A stretch of DNA of 64,000 nt, from positions 62,001 through 126,000 of the forward strand of contig NZ_QQAK01000013.1 in NCBI RefSeq assembly GCF_003384035.1. The letters are read 5' to 3'. The stretch's first letter is position 1; each line of letters starts with the position of its first letter. This DNA is from Sporosarcina sp. BI001-red (GTDB taxonomy: Bacteria > Bacillota > Bacilli > Bacillales_A > Planococcaceae). The notes under the pieces were generated by a model. The model was not told the origin of the DNA and searched no databases. It worked only from the letters and a program-made list of their open reading frames with translations. The position numbers and the translations under genes are program-made. Of this stretch, positions 45,301-54,051 are shown in pieces.

Positions 45301-45346
45301 AAAAGAGCACATCATTCGTCAAAAGCGGATGATGTGCTCTTTTTTG
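45301..45346 (+). terminator. Terminator
   Basis: AAAAGAGCACATCATTCG pairs with GGATGATGTGCTCTTTT over a short loop, with a six-T run. Confidence 0.85.
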
Positions 45347-45622
45347 TTTTTTGTGAATTAGGTTCTCTTCAACTAGTATGTGAGATGTTGTTTCAATTGG
45401 TTAACGCGGAAAATGTATTCCGCTACCAAGGGTTATTAATTAAAGAGTAGATTGGCGTAGGAGAAATGGTTTATCACTGTTCTCCAAACATTATAAATGG
45501 TGAGGCCTATTTTAATTGTTTTCCTAGATAAAAATGTAACTATTATTAGTGCAACAGAAGTAATTGTGGGAAATTGTACTTTCTCTAAAGGTCACTATTT
45601 TAGGGAGAGGGGTGCAACGTTT
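45347..45622. other. Intergenic stretch before the carotenoid operon end
   Basis: About 275 AT-rich bases without an ORF or clear hairpin; the 3' ends of two convergent transcripts meet here. Confidence 0.4.
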
Positions 45623-46741
45623 TCAAATATCAATTTTACGATTTTTCCATTTGACCGAACGTAAAATATGCACGCGAAACAAAGAATATAAAAAGACCCC
45701 TGTGAAAAATATAAAAAGAACAGGGTAGAAAAGAAAGATCCACCACTTAAAACTACCACATCTGCGTGAAAACCAACCTGTTTGTATAGCATAGAGTGCA
45801 TATAACGATGCACTCAGGAATATGTGTACGGGATCTCCTACAACAATAGAAGAGACTAGTTCTCCAACACTGATGAAACTGCCGGAAATCCAGACAATGA
45901 CCATCAGCATAATGACAGGATGTGTGGATTTGGATCCAATTGCAAAGCTCTTACACCAGCCCTCCACCATACTATTGAACCCTTCAGGATACATGCGAAA
46001 GGAAATGGTCCCTTTTCCACCAAAGCAAGTAACAGGGAGATTCTTGTTTAGAAAAGCCTGACCAAGGGCTAAATCATCCATAATAGCGCTTTGGATTTTT
46101 TTATGTCCACCCGTCAAAAAGTAATCACCCTTGTTACATACGATACAAGGGCCAAATGAGCCAGCAGTTTTAAATGGTCGTTTTCCAACCGTAAAGAGGT
46201 TCATTCCCACAATAACAATGATATTAAATACGGCCGATAGATTTTCATACAAGCGAAAAACGGTATGATAAGGCTGCAATGACAAAATCCCTGCAGCTCC
46301 TTTCCGCTGATAGAAGAGTAACAGTCTTTCCAAGCTATCCTCATCTGTAAAAAACGTATCTGCATCTAGAAACAATAACCAGTGACCCCTTGATTGTTTT
46401 GCACCATGCCAGCACGCCAACGACTTGCCTGAGCCAGAACTCTTAGTTCGATTACGAATCACTTCTGCGCCGTACTCAGTCGCAATGGCTGCCGTACCGT
46501 CAGATGAATCATCATCCACCACCAAAAGCTCAAATGACTGAAAGTTTTGCTGCTGCAAGGAACGTAATAACGGTTTGATCCGTCCGGCTTCATTTCGTGC
46601 AGGTATAATAATGGATACCAGCGGCAGTGGAATTTGACCTGATTTACGGGACAAAGGAACTGGCAACTTCCAAAACATAAGAATGCCAATCCCTATAGCC
46701 AGCAAGCCAATGCTAAGATTAATGCCATCTGAAATCGTCAT
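45623..46741 (-). CDS. crtQ: Family 2 glycosyltransferase, CrtQ-like
   Basis: A 372-residue membrane glycosyltransferase: N-terminal helix near 7-24, GT-A domain with SIIIPARNEAGRIKPLL near 42-58, the DxD-like LFLDADTFFTDE near 119-130, and three or four C-terminal helices from about 265 on. Length and order agree with staphylococcal CrtQ (about 375 residues), which glucosylates 4,4'-diaponeurosporenoate in staphyloxanthin synthesis. It is the last gene of crtP-crtN-crtQ, on one strand with short gaps (84 and 104 bases). Confidence 0.75.
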   Translation of the reverse strand: MTISDGINLSIGLLAIGIGILMFWKLPVPLSRKSGQIPLPLVSIIIPARNEAGRIKPLLRSLQQQNFQSFELLVVDDDSSDGTAAIATEYGAEVIRNRTKSSGSGKSLACWHGAKQSRGHWLLFLDADTFFTDEDSLERLLLFYQRKGAAGILSLQPYHTVFRLYENLSAVFNIIVIVGMNLFTVGKRPFKTAGSFGPCIVCNKGDYFLTGGHKKIQSAIMDDLALGQAFLNKNLPVTCFGGKGTISFRMYPEGFNSMVEGWCKSFAIGSKSTHPVIMLMVIVWISGSFISVGELVSSIVVGDPVHIFLSASLYALYAIQTGWFSRRCGSFKWWIFLFYPVLFIFFTGVFLYSLFRVHILRSVKWKNRKIDI

Positions 46742-46825
46742 CTTGACCTCCTATACATGTGGACATATCAATCTCTAAAAAGAAATTTCCCCTCAAACTG
46801 AATCTAGTTTTTAAAGTGATAATTT

Positions 46826-48343
46826 TTAATAACCAAAAAGGATGCCTTTTTCATCATGCATGAGTTCTTGAGCAGTAATTCTAGCAGACATTAATACAAT
46901 CGGAACCCCCGCACCGGGATGCGTGCTACTTCCCGTAAAATAAAGGTTCGAACAGTCTTTGGCCTTGCTTTGAGGTCGTAAGTGACTGCTTTGGGTAAGG
47001 GTGGGGAGCAAACCGAAAGCGGCTCCGTTATAAGCATTGAATTTTGTCTCAAAATCGAGAGGAGTAAAGCACTTTTCAGTGACAATCTCATTCTCGATAT
47101 TTTCGAATCCCTTTATGGATTTCAGTGTATTTAAAATATAAGTGCGGTATTCGGCAATTGTTTTATCATTCCATTCATAGTTGGCGGTGGCCACATTGGA
47201 AACAGGCATCATGATGTATAGCCCATCTTTACCGGGCGGAGCGAGTGAGGAATCCAATTTCGATGCGATGTAGACATAAAACGAAGCCTTCGTGAGTTTG
47301 TTTCCGGAAAAGATATCATGCATATTTTTTTCTAAGTTTTCGTCAAACACAAAGTTATGAAGGTGCTCAATTGTCTCATATTTGCGGTCCATCCCCAAGT
47401 ACATCACCATGCAGGAGCAAGAATATTTCATGTTGTCGATCTTGTGGTCTGTGTATTTACCTTTTGCTTGTTTGTTTTGGATAAGGTGTTTCATCGCATA
47501 AGGGAAATCGGCATTGCACACAACATAGTCTGCTTTGATTGTTTCCTCATCCATTCGTACCCCAATCGCTTGTTTATTTTCTATTAGAATCTCGTCAATA
47601 GGAGCGTTGTAATGAACCGTTCCACCGAGTTCTTGAAATAACCGCTCCATTGAGGTGGCCATCGTATACATACCGCCTTTGATAAACCAAATCCCATATA
47701 GAAATTGAATCATAGGAATCATCGTGTAAAAAGAAGGGCTTTTGATTGGCGAAATCCCTATGTATAACGTTTGAAAGCTTATAATCTGTTTTAATCGCTC
47801 ATCTTTTATATAGTTGCCTATAAATTGAGTGGCACTACCACTAACCTTCATGTTCATTCCTTTTTTTAACATGGATAGATTATAAAAGTCACTCTTTTTA
47901 CGGAAAGGTCTTTGTATGATGTTATCCATTGCAACAGTATAGCCTTTATAAATTTCACTCAGATAATTTAAAAAACCAGCGGCTTCCTCTTCACCGAAAG
48001 ATTCAAGTGTTCGTGTCCATTCAACAAGATTGCTGGAAACATTAATGGGGTTGGTTGGATCATTACTAAAATAAACCCGGTACATCGGATCCAACTTTTC
48101 CATTGGAATATAATCATCTGGATTGCGCCCGCAAAGCTGAAAGAGTTCCCGATATATATCGGGCATCATGACAATGCTTGGACCTAAATCAAATCGATAG
48201 CCATCCATTTCGATTTGATTCATTTTTCCACCTGGAGTCGATTCTTTTTCATATAAGTCCACCTGATATCCAGCATGCTGTAACCGGATTGCACTGGCAA
48301 GGCCGGCCACTCCCGCACCGACCACAATCACCTTTTTACCCAA
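46826..48343 (-). CDS. crtN: 4,4'-diapophytoene desaturase (CrtN)
   Basis: A 505-residue FAD-dependent carotenoid desaturase. The Rossmann motif VIVVGAGVAGLASAIR is at residues 4-19 and the C-terminal FAD motif LYFTGSSTHPGAGVPIVL near 463-480. The YRFDLGPSIVMMPDIY region, the Y-SCSCMVMYLGMD stretch and CFTPLDFETKFNAYNGAAFG match staphylococcal CrtN better than CrtP. It would dehydrogenate C30 diapophytoene to 4,4'-diaponeurosporene or lycopene. Start ATG 48343 with AAAAGAGGAG upstream. No dehydrosqualene synthase (crtM) is in the cluster. Confidence 0.88.
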   Translation of the reverse strand: MGKKVIVVGAGVAGLASAIRLQHAGYQVDLYEKESTPGGKMNQIEMDGYRFDLGPSIVMMPDIYRELFQLCGRNPDDYIPMEKLDPMYRVYFSNDPTNPINVSSNLVEWTRTLESFGEEEAAGFLNYLSEIYKGYTVAMDNIIQRPFRKKSDFYNLSMLKKGMNMKVSGSATQFIGNYIKDERLKQIISFQTLYIGISPIKSPSFYTMIPMIQFLYGIWFIKGGMYTMATSMERLFQELGGTVHYNAPIDEILIENKQAIGVRMDEETIKADYVVCNADFPYAMKHLIQNKQAKGKYTDHKIDNMKYSCSCMVMYLGMDRKYETIEHLHNFVFDENLEKNMHDIFSGNKLTKASFYVYIASKLDSSLAPPGKDGLYIMMPVSNVATANYEWNDKTIAEYRTYILNTLKSIKGFENIENEIVTEKCFTPLDFETKFNAYNGAAFGLLPTLTQSSHLRPQSKAKDCSNLYFTGSSTHPGAGVPIVLMSARITAQELMHDEKGILFGY

Positions 48344-48447
48344 TGATTTTCTCCTCTTTTCGTAGAATGCATTATTTTTTTCTCAAGAATAGTCATCATA
48401 CAAAAACATATTTTTAATGAGACCATTCTATCGGCTACACTTATTGG

Positions 48448-49944
48448 TCAGTCAAATCTTCTGTCTCTCGCAACAATCTTGTCTCGAACTTGCTGTCCGC
48501 TTAACGTCACCATAGGCATGCCACCGCCTGGGTTGACTGTCCCTCCTACAAAATAGAGATTGTTATATCTTTCACTATGTTTGGGATGCTTAAATCCTTT
48601 GTTCATTTTACGGTCTGAAAGAGTACCGTAGATTGCTCCCCGATCAGACCAATACGTTTGCTTAATATCTTCGGGTGTCCAAATATCTTGTGTCACGATA
48701 TGCTTACGCAAATCCGTCAAGCCCATTTTCTCCAGCTTGATCAATACTCGCTCAGCAAATTTATCGTAATCCCGTTGTGTAAACGGGTTTTCTTGGATGT
48801 GGGGGATGTGCGGTAAGATCTTGAGATTCTCATGACCTGCAGGCGCTTGAGCTGGATCTGTTTTGTTGACGTTTACGAGATAGATCACGGGATCGTCTGG
48901 AAGTTTGTGATGATGGAATATCTTTTTCATTTGACGTTTTTGGTTTTTCGCGAAAAAGAAATTGTGATGGCTGAGCTGGGGATAACTTTTCTTAACACCC
49001 AAGTGCATGATCAGACCTGAACTAGAAGGTTCAAACTTCCTTTTTAGCTTTTTAACATACTTTTTGTCCTCACGAAGCAAATGTTCATAGACTGGAATAA
49101 CTTCCATATTGGCAATGTAATAATCAGCAGTCAATAGGGTTCCATTGCTCAAAATTGCTCCAGTAATTTCTCCGTCTTTTTTAGATAGTTGTGTAATAGC
49201 CTGTCCAGTATGAAAGGTAACACCGATTTCTTCTGCAAGCTGGACCAAGCCTTTGGCTAGATGATGCATACCTCCAGGTACATACCAAGCACCCTGATCT
49301 TGCTGCATATAGATCATCATGTTCAACAGGGCAGGGGCATCGTAGGGGGAAGAGCCAACGTATTTACTGAAATAAGATAGCATATCTCGGAATTGTTTGT
49401 TGCTGATACGTTTATCAATTGCCTGGTGAACGGTTGAAAATAAGTCAAAGTTTTTAAACGTACTGGCTACGCCGTGGAATTCTCCAATTTCTTTCGTACT
49501 GTCAAGTCCTTTATTAAAGTACCCTTTTTCAATGGTGTTATATAGGTTTTGTGAATAGTTGAGTAACTGCTTGAATTCCCGGATATCCTTTTTCTTGAGG
49601 GAAGGATTTTTATTTTCCATATCTTCAAGATTTTCATATAAGTCAATGACATTTCCGTCAGGGAAAAAAGAGCGCCATTGGTGATTCAGTTTTACTGTCT
49701 TCACGTAATCACTCATGTGTTTTCCGCTACCGGCAAACAATTTTTCAAAGACCTTTGGCATTGTCAAGATCGAAGGGCCAAGGTCAAAGCCGAATCCATC
49801 TTGTTCCAGACGATTCAATTTACCGCCTATGTGGTTATTTTTTTCATACAACGAAACCTTATATCCGCTTTGAGCGAGTGAGATGGCAGCGGACAAACCT
49901 CCGAGCCCGCCTCCAATGATGAGTACAGTTTTACGAGTTGACAT
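48448..49944 (-). CDS. crtP: 4,4'-diaponeurosporene oxidase (CrtP/CrtNb)
   Basis: A 498-residue FAD-dependent oxidase of the CrtN family. The N-terminal [40 protein letters not shown] and [19 protein letters not shown], and the C-terminal [20 protein letters not shown], match staphylococcal CrtP in content and length. It would oxidise the methyl end of 4,4'-diaponeurosporene toward the carboxylic acid. Start ATG 49944 has AAAGGTG eight bases upstream; a longer frame to 50034 has no ribosome binding site. First gene of the carotenoid operon. Confidence 0.88.
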   Translation of the reverse strand: MSTRKTVLIIGGGLGGLSAAISLAQSGYKVSLYEKNNHIGGKLNRLEQDGFGFDLGPSILTMPKVFEKLFAGSGKHMSDYVKTVKLNHQWRSFFPDGNVIDLYENLEDMENKNPSLKKKDIREFKQLLNYSQNLYNTIEKGYFNKGLDSTKEIGEFHGVASTFKNFDLFSTVHQAIDKRISNKQFRDMLSYFSKYVGSSPYDAPALLNMMIYMQQDQGAWYVPGGMHHLAKGLVQLAEEIGVTFHTGQAITQLSKKDGEITGAILSNGTLLTADYYIANMEVIPVYEHLLREDKKYVKKLKRKFEPSSSGLIMHLGVKKSYPQLSHHNFFFAKNQKRQMKKIFHHHKLPDDPVIYLVNVNKTDPAQAPAGHENLKILPHIPHIQENPFTQRDYDKFAERVLIKLEKMGLTDLRKHIVTQDIWTPEDIKQTYWSDRGAIYGTLSDRKMNKGFKHPKHSERYNNLYFVGGTVNPGGGMPMVTLSGQQVRDKIVARDRRFD

Positions 49945-50807
49945 GGGGACAACACCTTTCTGCATATCGAGAATAGTTGTACTTGATGGATGGATTATTA
50001 ACTTTAGGATGAAAACAAGAAATAGAAACTTCAAACTTCCAGTTCACGAATTTAAATACTACATGATTGAAACGCTTTTTTATCTATCCGTGTGAAAAAA
50101 TTTCATGAAGCGTTTAACAGTTCCGATGTGTAGAGTCTAAATGGTTGAATTATATGACAATTTTAATGAGGTAGATGCTGTTTTTCCAAAAGGGGATTGA
50201 ACATACTATATCCGTATTTAGTTGGATAAAAATTGAGTATACCATGACATTTCTTTAGCAGTTATATAGTTTAAACAACGAGAAAATGAGGGGATCTTGG
50301 AGTAATTATACGGATGCCTAATTTAGATATTCCCCAAAGTGTGAAAATCTAACAATAAACAAAAAGAAGACAATGCATCGCTTGTACTTAAGGTTCAGGA
50401 TCTCTATTTAATATAGCTAATTCAACGATAAGTACTATCAGTTTCGGTAAAGGGGGGGAGTCCGTGTATAAGAACTGCTACCTACCATTTTGGTTTTATC
50501 ATTCCTTGGATAGTTCCCTGACAGGCATTAAGGAAATTAAAATCCTACATTATATGATAAACAATCAATCATTGTCAAACAAAAATTTGTAAAATTTCAG
50601 ATTATACGGTATTATTTAGTTATAACAGTGATTGAGACAGCATTCGATAGTTATGAGCAACATCTTTTGGAAAGGAATTGAGTGCATATTTTGAATCTAA
50701 AACTTTGTTCATTGGATTCGGACAAAAAAATTCTTTAAAAGAAGGCTTTTAGGGAATAATAGTAATCGTAACAATTGACGGAATATGTATATGAGGAGCG
50801 TGTGTTT
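49945..50807. other. Long non-coding stretch with one candidate small ORF
   Basis: About 860 AT-rich bases between the carotenoid operon and the next gene; the promoters of both must lie here but no convincing -35/-10 pair was singled out. A possible 42-codon ORF begins at GTG 50464, immediately after the strong purine-rich ribosome binding site AAAGGGGGGGAG, and ends at 50592; its sequence (VYKNCYLPFWFYHSLD…) matches nothing I know. Real coding status is uncertain. Confidence 0.4.
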
Positions 50808-51644
50808 GTGAATTTAATAAATGAAGAAGTAACTCATAAAGTGTTTGGTGAAGGAAATATTGTAGAACATGAGGAATCCAGCATCACTATTGATTTTAAT
50901 AAAGATATTAAAAAGTTTGTTTATCCAGATGCGTTTGAAAAGTTTATTACACTAAAGGATAAAAGAACTGCTAAATCTTTAAAGGAAATATTTTTGAAAA
51001 GGAAAGAGGAAGAAGAAGTACTGGAAAGGGAACGTGAAGAAGAAAAAGAAATCCAGATGCTAGAACAGCAACGTTTGGAGATACTGAAAAATCATAAAAT
51101 CCATGAAAGCTCACAAATTGCTTTCTGGCTGGACGAAGAAGACCAAAAAGATATTTTCACTGACTGGCAAGTATCGACTGGCAACGTTCAAAGTGGTAAA
51201 AATAAAGGTCAGCCAAACAGTGTAGCTCGTTTACGTCCGAACAGTGCAGGTCTTCTGACTTGGAGAGAGCCGGATCAACCAGAAACAGCTAGAAAGATTC
51301 TTGGACTCTATATGATAAATGAAATGTTCACCGGTACACTTGGCACTGATGGAATGGTACCTTCTCATGCAGAATTTAAAATTGAGCTTTCGGAAGAAGA
51401 AGCCGAGCAAATGCTCTTCTGGAAATACTATGTAAATAAGAACTATCCTGAAAGAACTTCATGGAATTCCGGGAAGTTCCGTTATTTTGATAACGTTTGG
51501 ACTGCTCAAATCTTGAAAGATATCATTGCATTAAAAACGGATGAAGCGCAAATCGATCAAGTTAAAAGTTTCTTGGAATACTTCTGTAAAATGAATGCCC
51601 TTGACATAGATAACATTCCAGAGCCTCAGGGGACTTTAGGATAA
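50808..51644 (+). CDS. Unrecognised protein with N-terminal FGxGxI-type domain and coiled coil
   Basis: A 278-residue cytosolic protein. Residues 1-42 (VTHKVFGEGNIVEHEESSIT and FVYPDAFEKFITLKD) form the small SH3-like segment that prefixes many unrelated Bacillales proteins. Residues about 55-90 are a Glu/Lys-rich coiled coil. The C-terminal domain, about 100-270, has TDWQVSTGNVQSGKNKGQPN and several aromatic stretches that I do not recognise. Start GTG 50808 with GAGGAG nine bases upstream is preferred over TTG 50775. Isolated gene flanked by long non-coding DNA; an accessory or defence role is possible but not shown. Confidence 0.6.
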   Translation: MNLINEEVTHKVFGEGNIVEHEESSITIDFNKDIKKFVYPDAFEKFITLKDKRTAKSLKEIFLKRKEEEEVLEREREEEKEIQMLEQQRLEILKNHKIHESSQIAFWLDEEDQKDIFTDWQVSTGNVQSGKNKGQPNSVARLRPNSAGLLTWREPDQPETARKILGLYMINEMFTGTLGTDGMVPSHAEFKIELSEEEAEQMLFWKYYVNKNYPERTSWNSGKFRYFDNVWTAQILKDIIALKTDEAQIDQVKSFLEYFCKMNALDIDNIPEPQGTLG

Positions 51645-52160
51645 CGTTTAGGATTATTTTGGCGGTAAGTGTATGCTTATATAATTAGATCCATTGGTGT
51701 GGATCCAAAGTGTATACAGTTTCTACGAAGGACCCCATACAGTGAAGATGTCCATTAAAAGCCAATCAATGACTCTTACACTTACATGAGCAACTTGCTT
51801 AACAACCTAAACAGTATAGAAGATACTGCACCACATAAAGTAACAGGCAAATCCATTCTTTCTCTTCAGCTTCTCAACAAACAATTGCCTTTCAAATCCT
51901 TTAAACTGACTGTACTGTGGGTCTCGTCATTCTTCTTCGCTAGTATTTAGGAGAACCACTTTGGTAAAGTAGCCAACTGTGGTGACGGTTCAACTATAGT
52001 ATCACTGTATTTCGATTACACCTATGTCACTGTTTCATTTGAATTGGACATCTATTGGAATTACAAAACGGATTTGACCACCTGAAAAAGTCAACATCCT
52101 TTACAAGTGTCCACAAAAAAAACTTAGGCTCTGTAAGTTAATAACCTGCATATCTAAACA
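51645..52160. other. Non-coding stretch, possibly decayed coding DNA
   Basis: About 515 bases. Between about 51790 and 52080 the sense-strand reading shows protein-like stretches (for example SNLLNNLNSIEDTAPHKVTG) broken by stops in all frames, so it may be a worn-out gene. GATCCATTGGTGTGGATC near 51689 is a short palindrome. No family could be named. Confidence 0.3.
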
Positions 52161-52204
52161 AAGAGGCACCAAATCGTTTAAGCTTGAACGATTTGGTGCC
52201 TCTT
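52161..52204. terminator. Perfect 18-bp inverted repeat
   Basis: AAGAGGCACCAAATCGTT faces its exact complement across an 8-base loop. It resembles the hairpin behind the IS1182-like transposase remnant at 58949-58993 (AAGAGACACCATTTCGTT…). It lies beyond the 3' end of the YczE gene and could terminate it. Confidence 0.6.
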
Positions 52205-52271
52205 CCTATAGCTTCACTTACTGTTCCACCTTCATTTCTATCCCTCTCAGTTTTCTGTTTGAAAGGTCTTA

Positions 52272-52949
52272 CTACTTCTTTTCTTCTACTGTCAAATCCT
52301 TTTTCCCTTTATAAACCCATTGTTGAAGCGATGGTTGAAAACGTGGCATCATTGGACCAAGAATTTTTCCAATAAAATACGCCGCAAGTATTGTGCCAAT
52401 TCCAATTGAGCCAAATGAATGAATAAAGACTAAGCATACGATGCCGGCAACTGCGACATTAAGCAAGTCACTGGTGATTTTGGCTTTACTGAATTTCATT
52501 TTGAAGCGGTTACTGACGACATATGTTAATGCGTCGTATGGCATCACGGGTAATTTTGCTGTGAAATAGGCCAATACACCGATTGCAATTATAAAGAAAC
52601 TAATACCCAGCAAGACAAATCTAATTAGAAGGTTTTCAGGAGCAGGAAACAACTGTACTAAAAATAATGTTCCATCCATAAAGAATCCGAATAAAAATAC
52701 GATAATCAGCTGTACAGCAAATTCTCGTAAATTAATTCGTTTACTTAAAATTACTTGAACTGTGATGAATAATATATTTGCGAGGATCGTTGTGATCCCT
52801 ATAGATAAGCCAAATGATAAGGAAATAGCATAGGCCAATGAAGATACTGGGGAAACTCCAAGACTTGCTTGAATAGAGAGGCTAACTCCTAACGATAATA
52901 AAAATAACCCTATTATATATAGGGTAAGTCGTTTTGTGATGATTTTCAT
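52272..52949 (-). CDS. YczE-like membrane protein
   Basis: A 225-residue protein with about five membrane helices, N-terminal LSLGVSLSIQASLGVSPVSS near 17-36 and PYDALTYVV near 137-145 typical of the YczE/YyaS group, related to YitT proteins. B. subtilis YczE is needed for non-ribosomal peptide production, but no such cluster is here. Start ATG 52949. It is divergent from a LysR gene, which is probably its regulator. Confidence 0.7.
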   Translation of the reverse strand: MKIITKRLTLYIIGLFLLSLGVSLSIQASLGVSPVSSLAYAISLSFGLSIGITTILANILFITVQVILSKRINLREFAVQLIIVFLFGFFMDGTLFLVQLFPAPENLLIRFVLLGISFFIIAIGVLAYFTAKLPVMPYDALTYVVSNRFKMKFSKAKITSDLLNVAVAGIVCLVFIHSFGSIGIGTILAAYFIGKILGPMMPRFQPSLQQWVYKGKKDLTVEEKK

Positions 52950-53071
52950 AGATGTGATAAAACCTCTACTTTCGTTAATTGTCTACATCCATCATATCAT
53001 GGGAATTCTGATACTAATAATATATAATAAAGTGGGTTGACATATGAAAAACATATAATGGAGAGATGAGT

Positions 53072-53953
53072 ATGGATATAAGACAGCTTCATTACTTCCG
53101 AGAAATTGTGAATCAAGGAAGTATTTCGAAAGCAGCAGAAGTCCTTCATATTGCACAACCACCCTTAAGTCAGCAACTAAAAAAATTGGAAACAGAACTT
53201 GGTACCATACTAATTCATCGGTACCGTCAAAAATGGGAGCTGACTGAAACTGGGGAAGTGCTCTATCAATATGCAGAAAAGTTACTGTCTACAATGAAAG
53301 ATATTAAACAGCAAATTGCGGAAATTGAACAAGGCAGTGCTGGGATGCTTCGGATCGGAGTATCGTCAGCATGTTTGAATCTGCTTGCAGACTACGTCAG
53401 CTTGTATCGAGAAAAGTTTCCTAACGTTAAAATCAGCATTGAGAAAGGAAACTCGGAGGAATTATTGAAGAAGCTGGACCGAAAAGAAATCGAAGTCGCC
53501 TTATTATTGCGTTTGGATCATAGTGAAAACTATTTTGTGAAGGCATTGGGAAAACAAGAATATATTATGATTAGTCCACGGAGCTGGGGAAATGTGTTTT
53601 CACCTGAAAAAGTGACATTTAAAGAAATGGCCAACCATCCATTTATTATGCTTGGTGCAATGGGTGGCCATTCTTATTATGAAAACATTCTAAGAGCCTT
53701 TGATGAAGAGAATGTTACTCCTCAGATTGTTATGGAGAGTAAGGATCTGACAACTGTGACTGCTATGGTTAGTAGGGGATTAGGATTATCCATAATTCCG
53801 CGTGTTGCATATGCAGTGCCTATGGATCAATTGATGATTCATGAACTAAAAAACTTTGATTTCCGAGTGGAGCCTGTCATGATCAAAACCAAAAACGAGC
53901 GAGTTTCAAAAGCAGCCACTCAATTTTGGGAGTTAGTGGATTCGTGTGAATGA
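53072..53953 (+). CDS. LysR family transcriptional regulator
   Basis: A 293-residue LysR regulator. The N-terminal HTH is MDIRQLHYFREIVNQGSISK, then AAEVLHIAQPPLSQQLKKLE; the effector-binding domain spans about 90-293. Start ATG 53072 rather than 53066 because GGAGAG would be too close to the latter. It faces away from the yczE-like gene with 120 bases between, the usual layout for LysR control of its divergent target. The inducer is unknown. Confidence 0.9.
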   Translation: MDIRQLHYFREIVNQGSISKAAEVLHIAQPPLSQQLKKLETELGTILIHRYRQKWELTETGEVLYQYAEKLLSTMKDIKQQIAEIEQGSAGMLRIGVSSACLNLLADYVSLYREKFPNVKISIEKGNSEELLKKLDRKEIEVALLLRLDHSENYFVKALGKQEYIMISPRSWGNVFSPEKVTFKEMANHPFIMLGAMGGHSYYENILRAFDEENVTPQIVMESKDLTTVTAMVSRGLGLSIIPRVAYAVPMDQLMIHELKNFDFRVEPVMIKTKNERVSKAATQFWELVDSCE

Positions 53954-53993
53954 TTGAATGATCTGGTTGGATCTCACAAACCACAAGGTATAC

Positions 53994-54028
53994 AAAAAAG
54001 CAACGACTATAGTCAGTCGCTGCTTTTT
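53994..54028. terminator. Bidirectional terminator
   Basis: AAAAAAGCAACGACT / AGTCGCTGCTTTTT stem with one mismatch, between the convergent lysR and pepF genes. Confidence 0.75.
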
Positions 54029-54051
54029 GTGTGTTTCATTTTTAATTGTGA

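Noticed and set aside
51790..52080. Degraded transposase or other gene
   Set aside because: Protein-like fragments are broken in all frames and match no family I can name; recorded only as a non-coding stretch.
53037..53059. TTGACA and TATAAT before the LysR gene as a promoter
   Set aside because: The spacer is only 11 bases, too short for a vegetative promoter.
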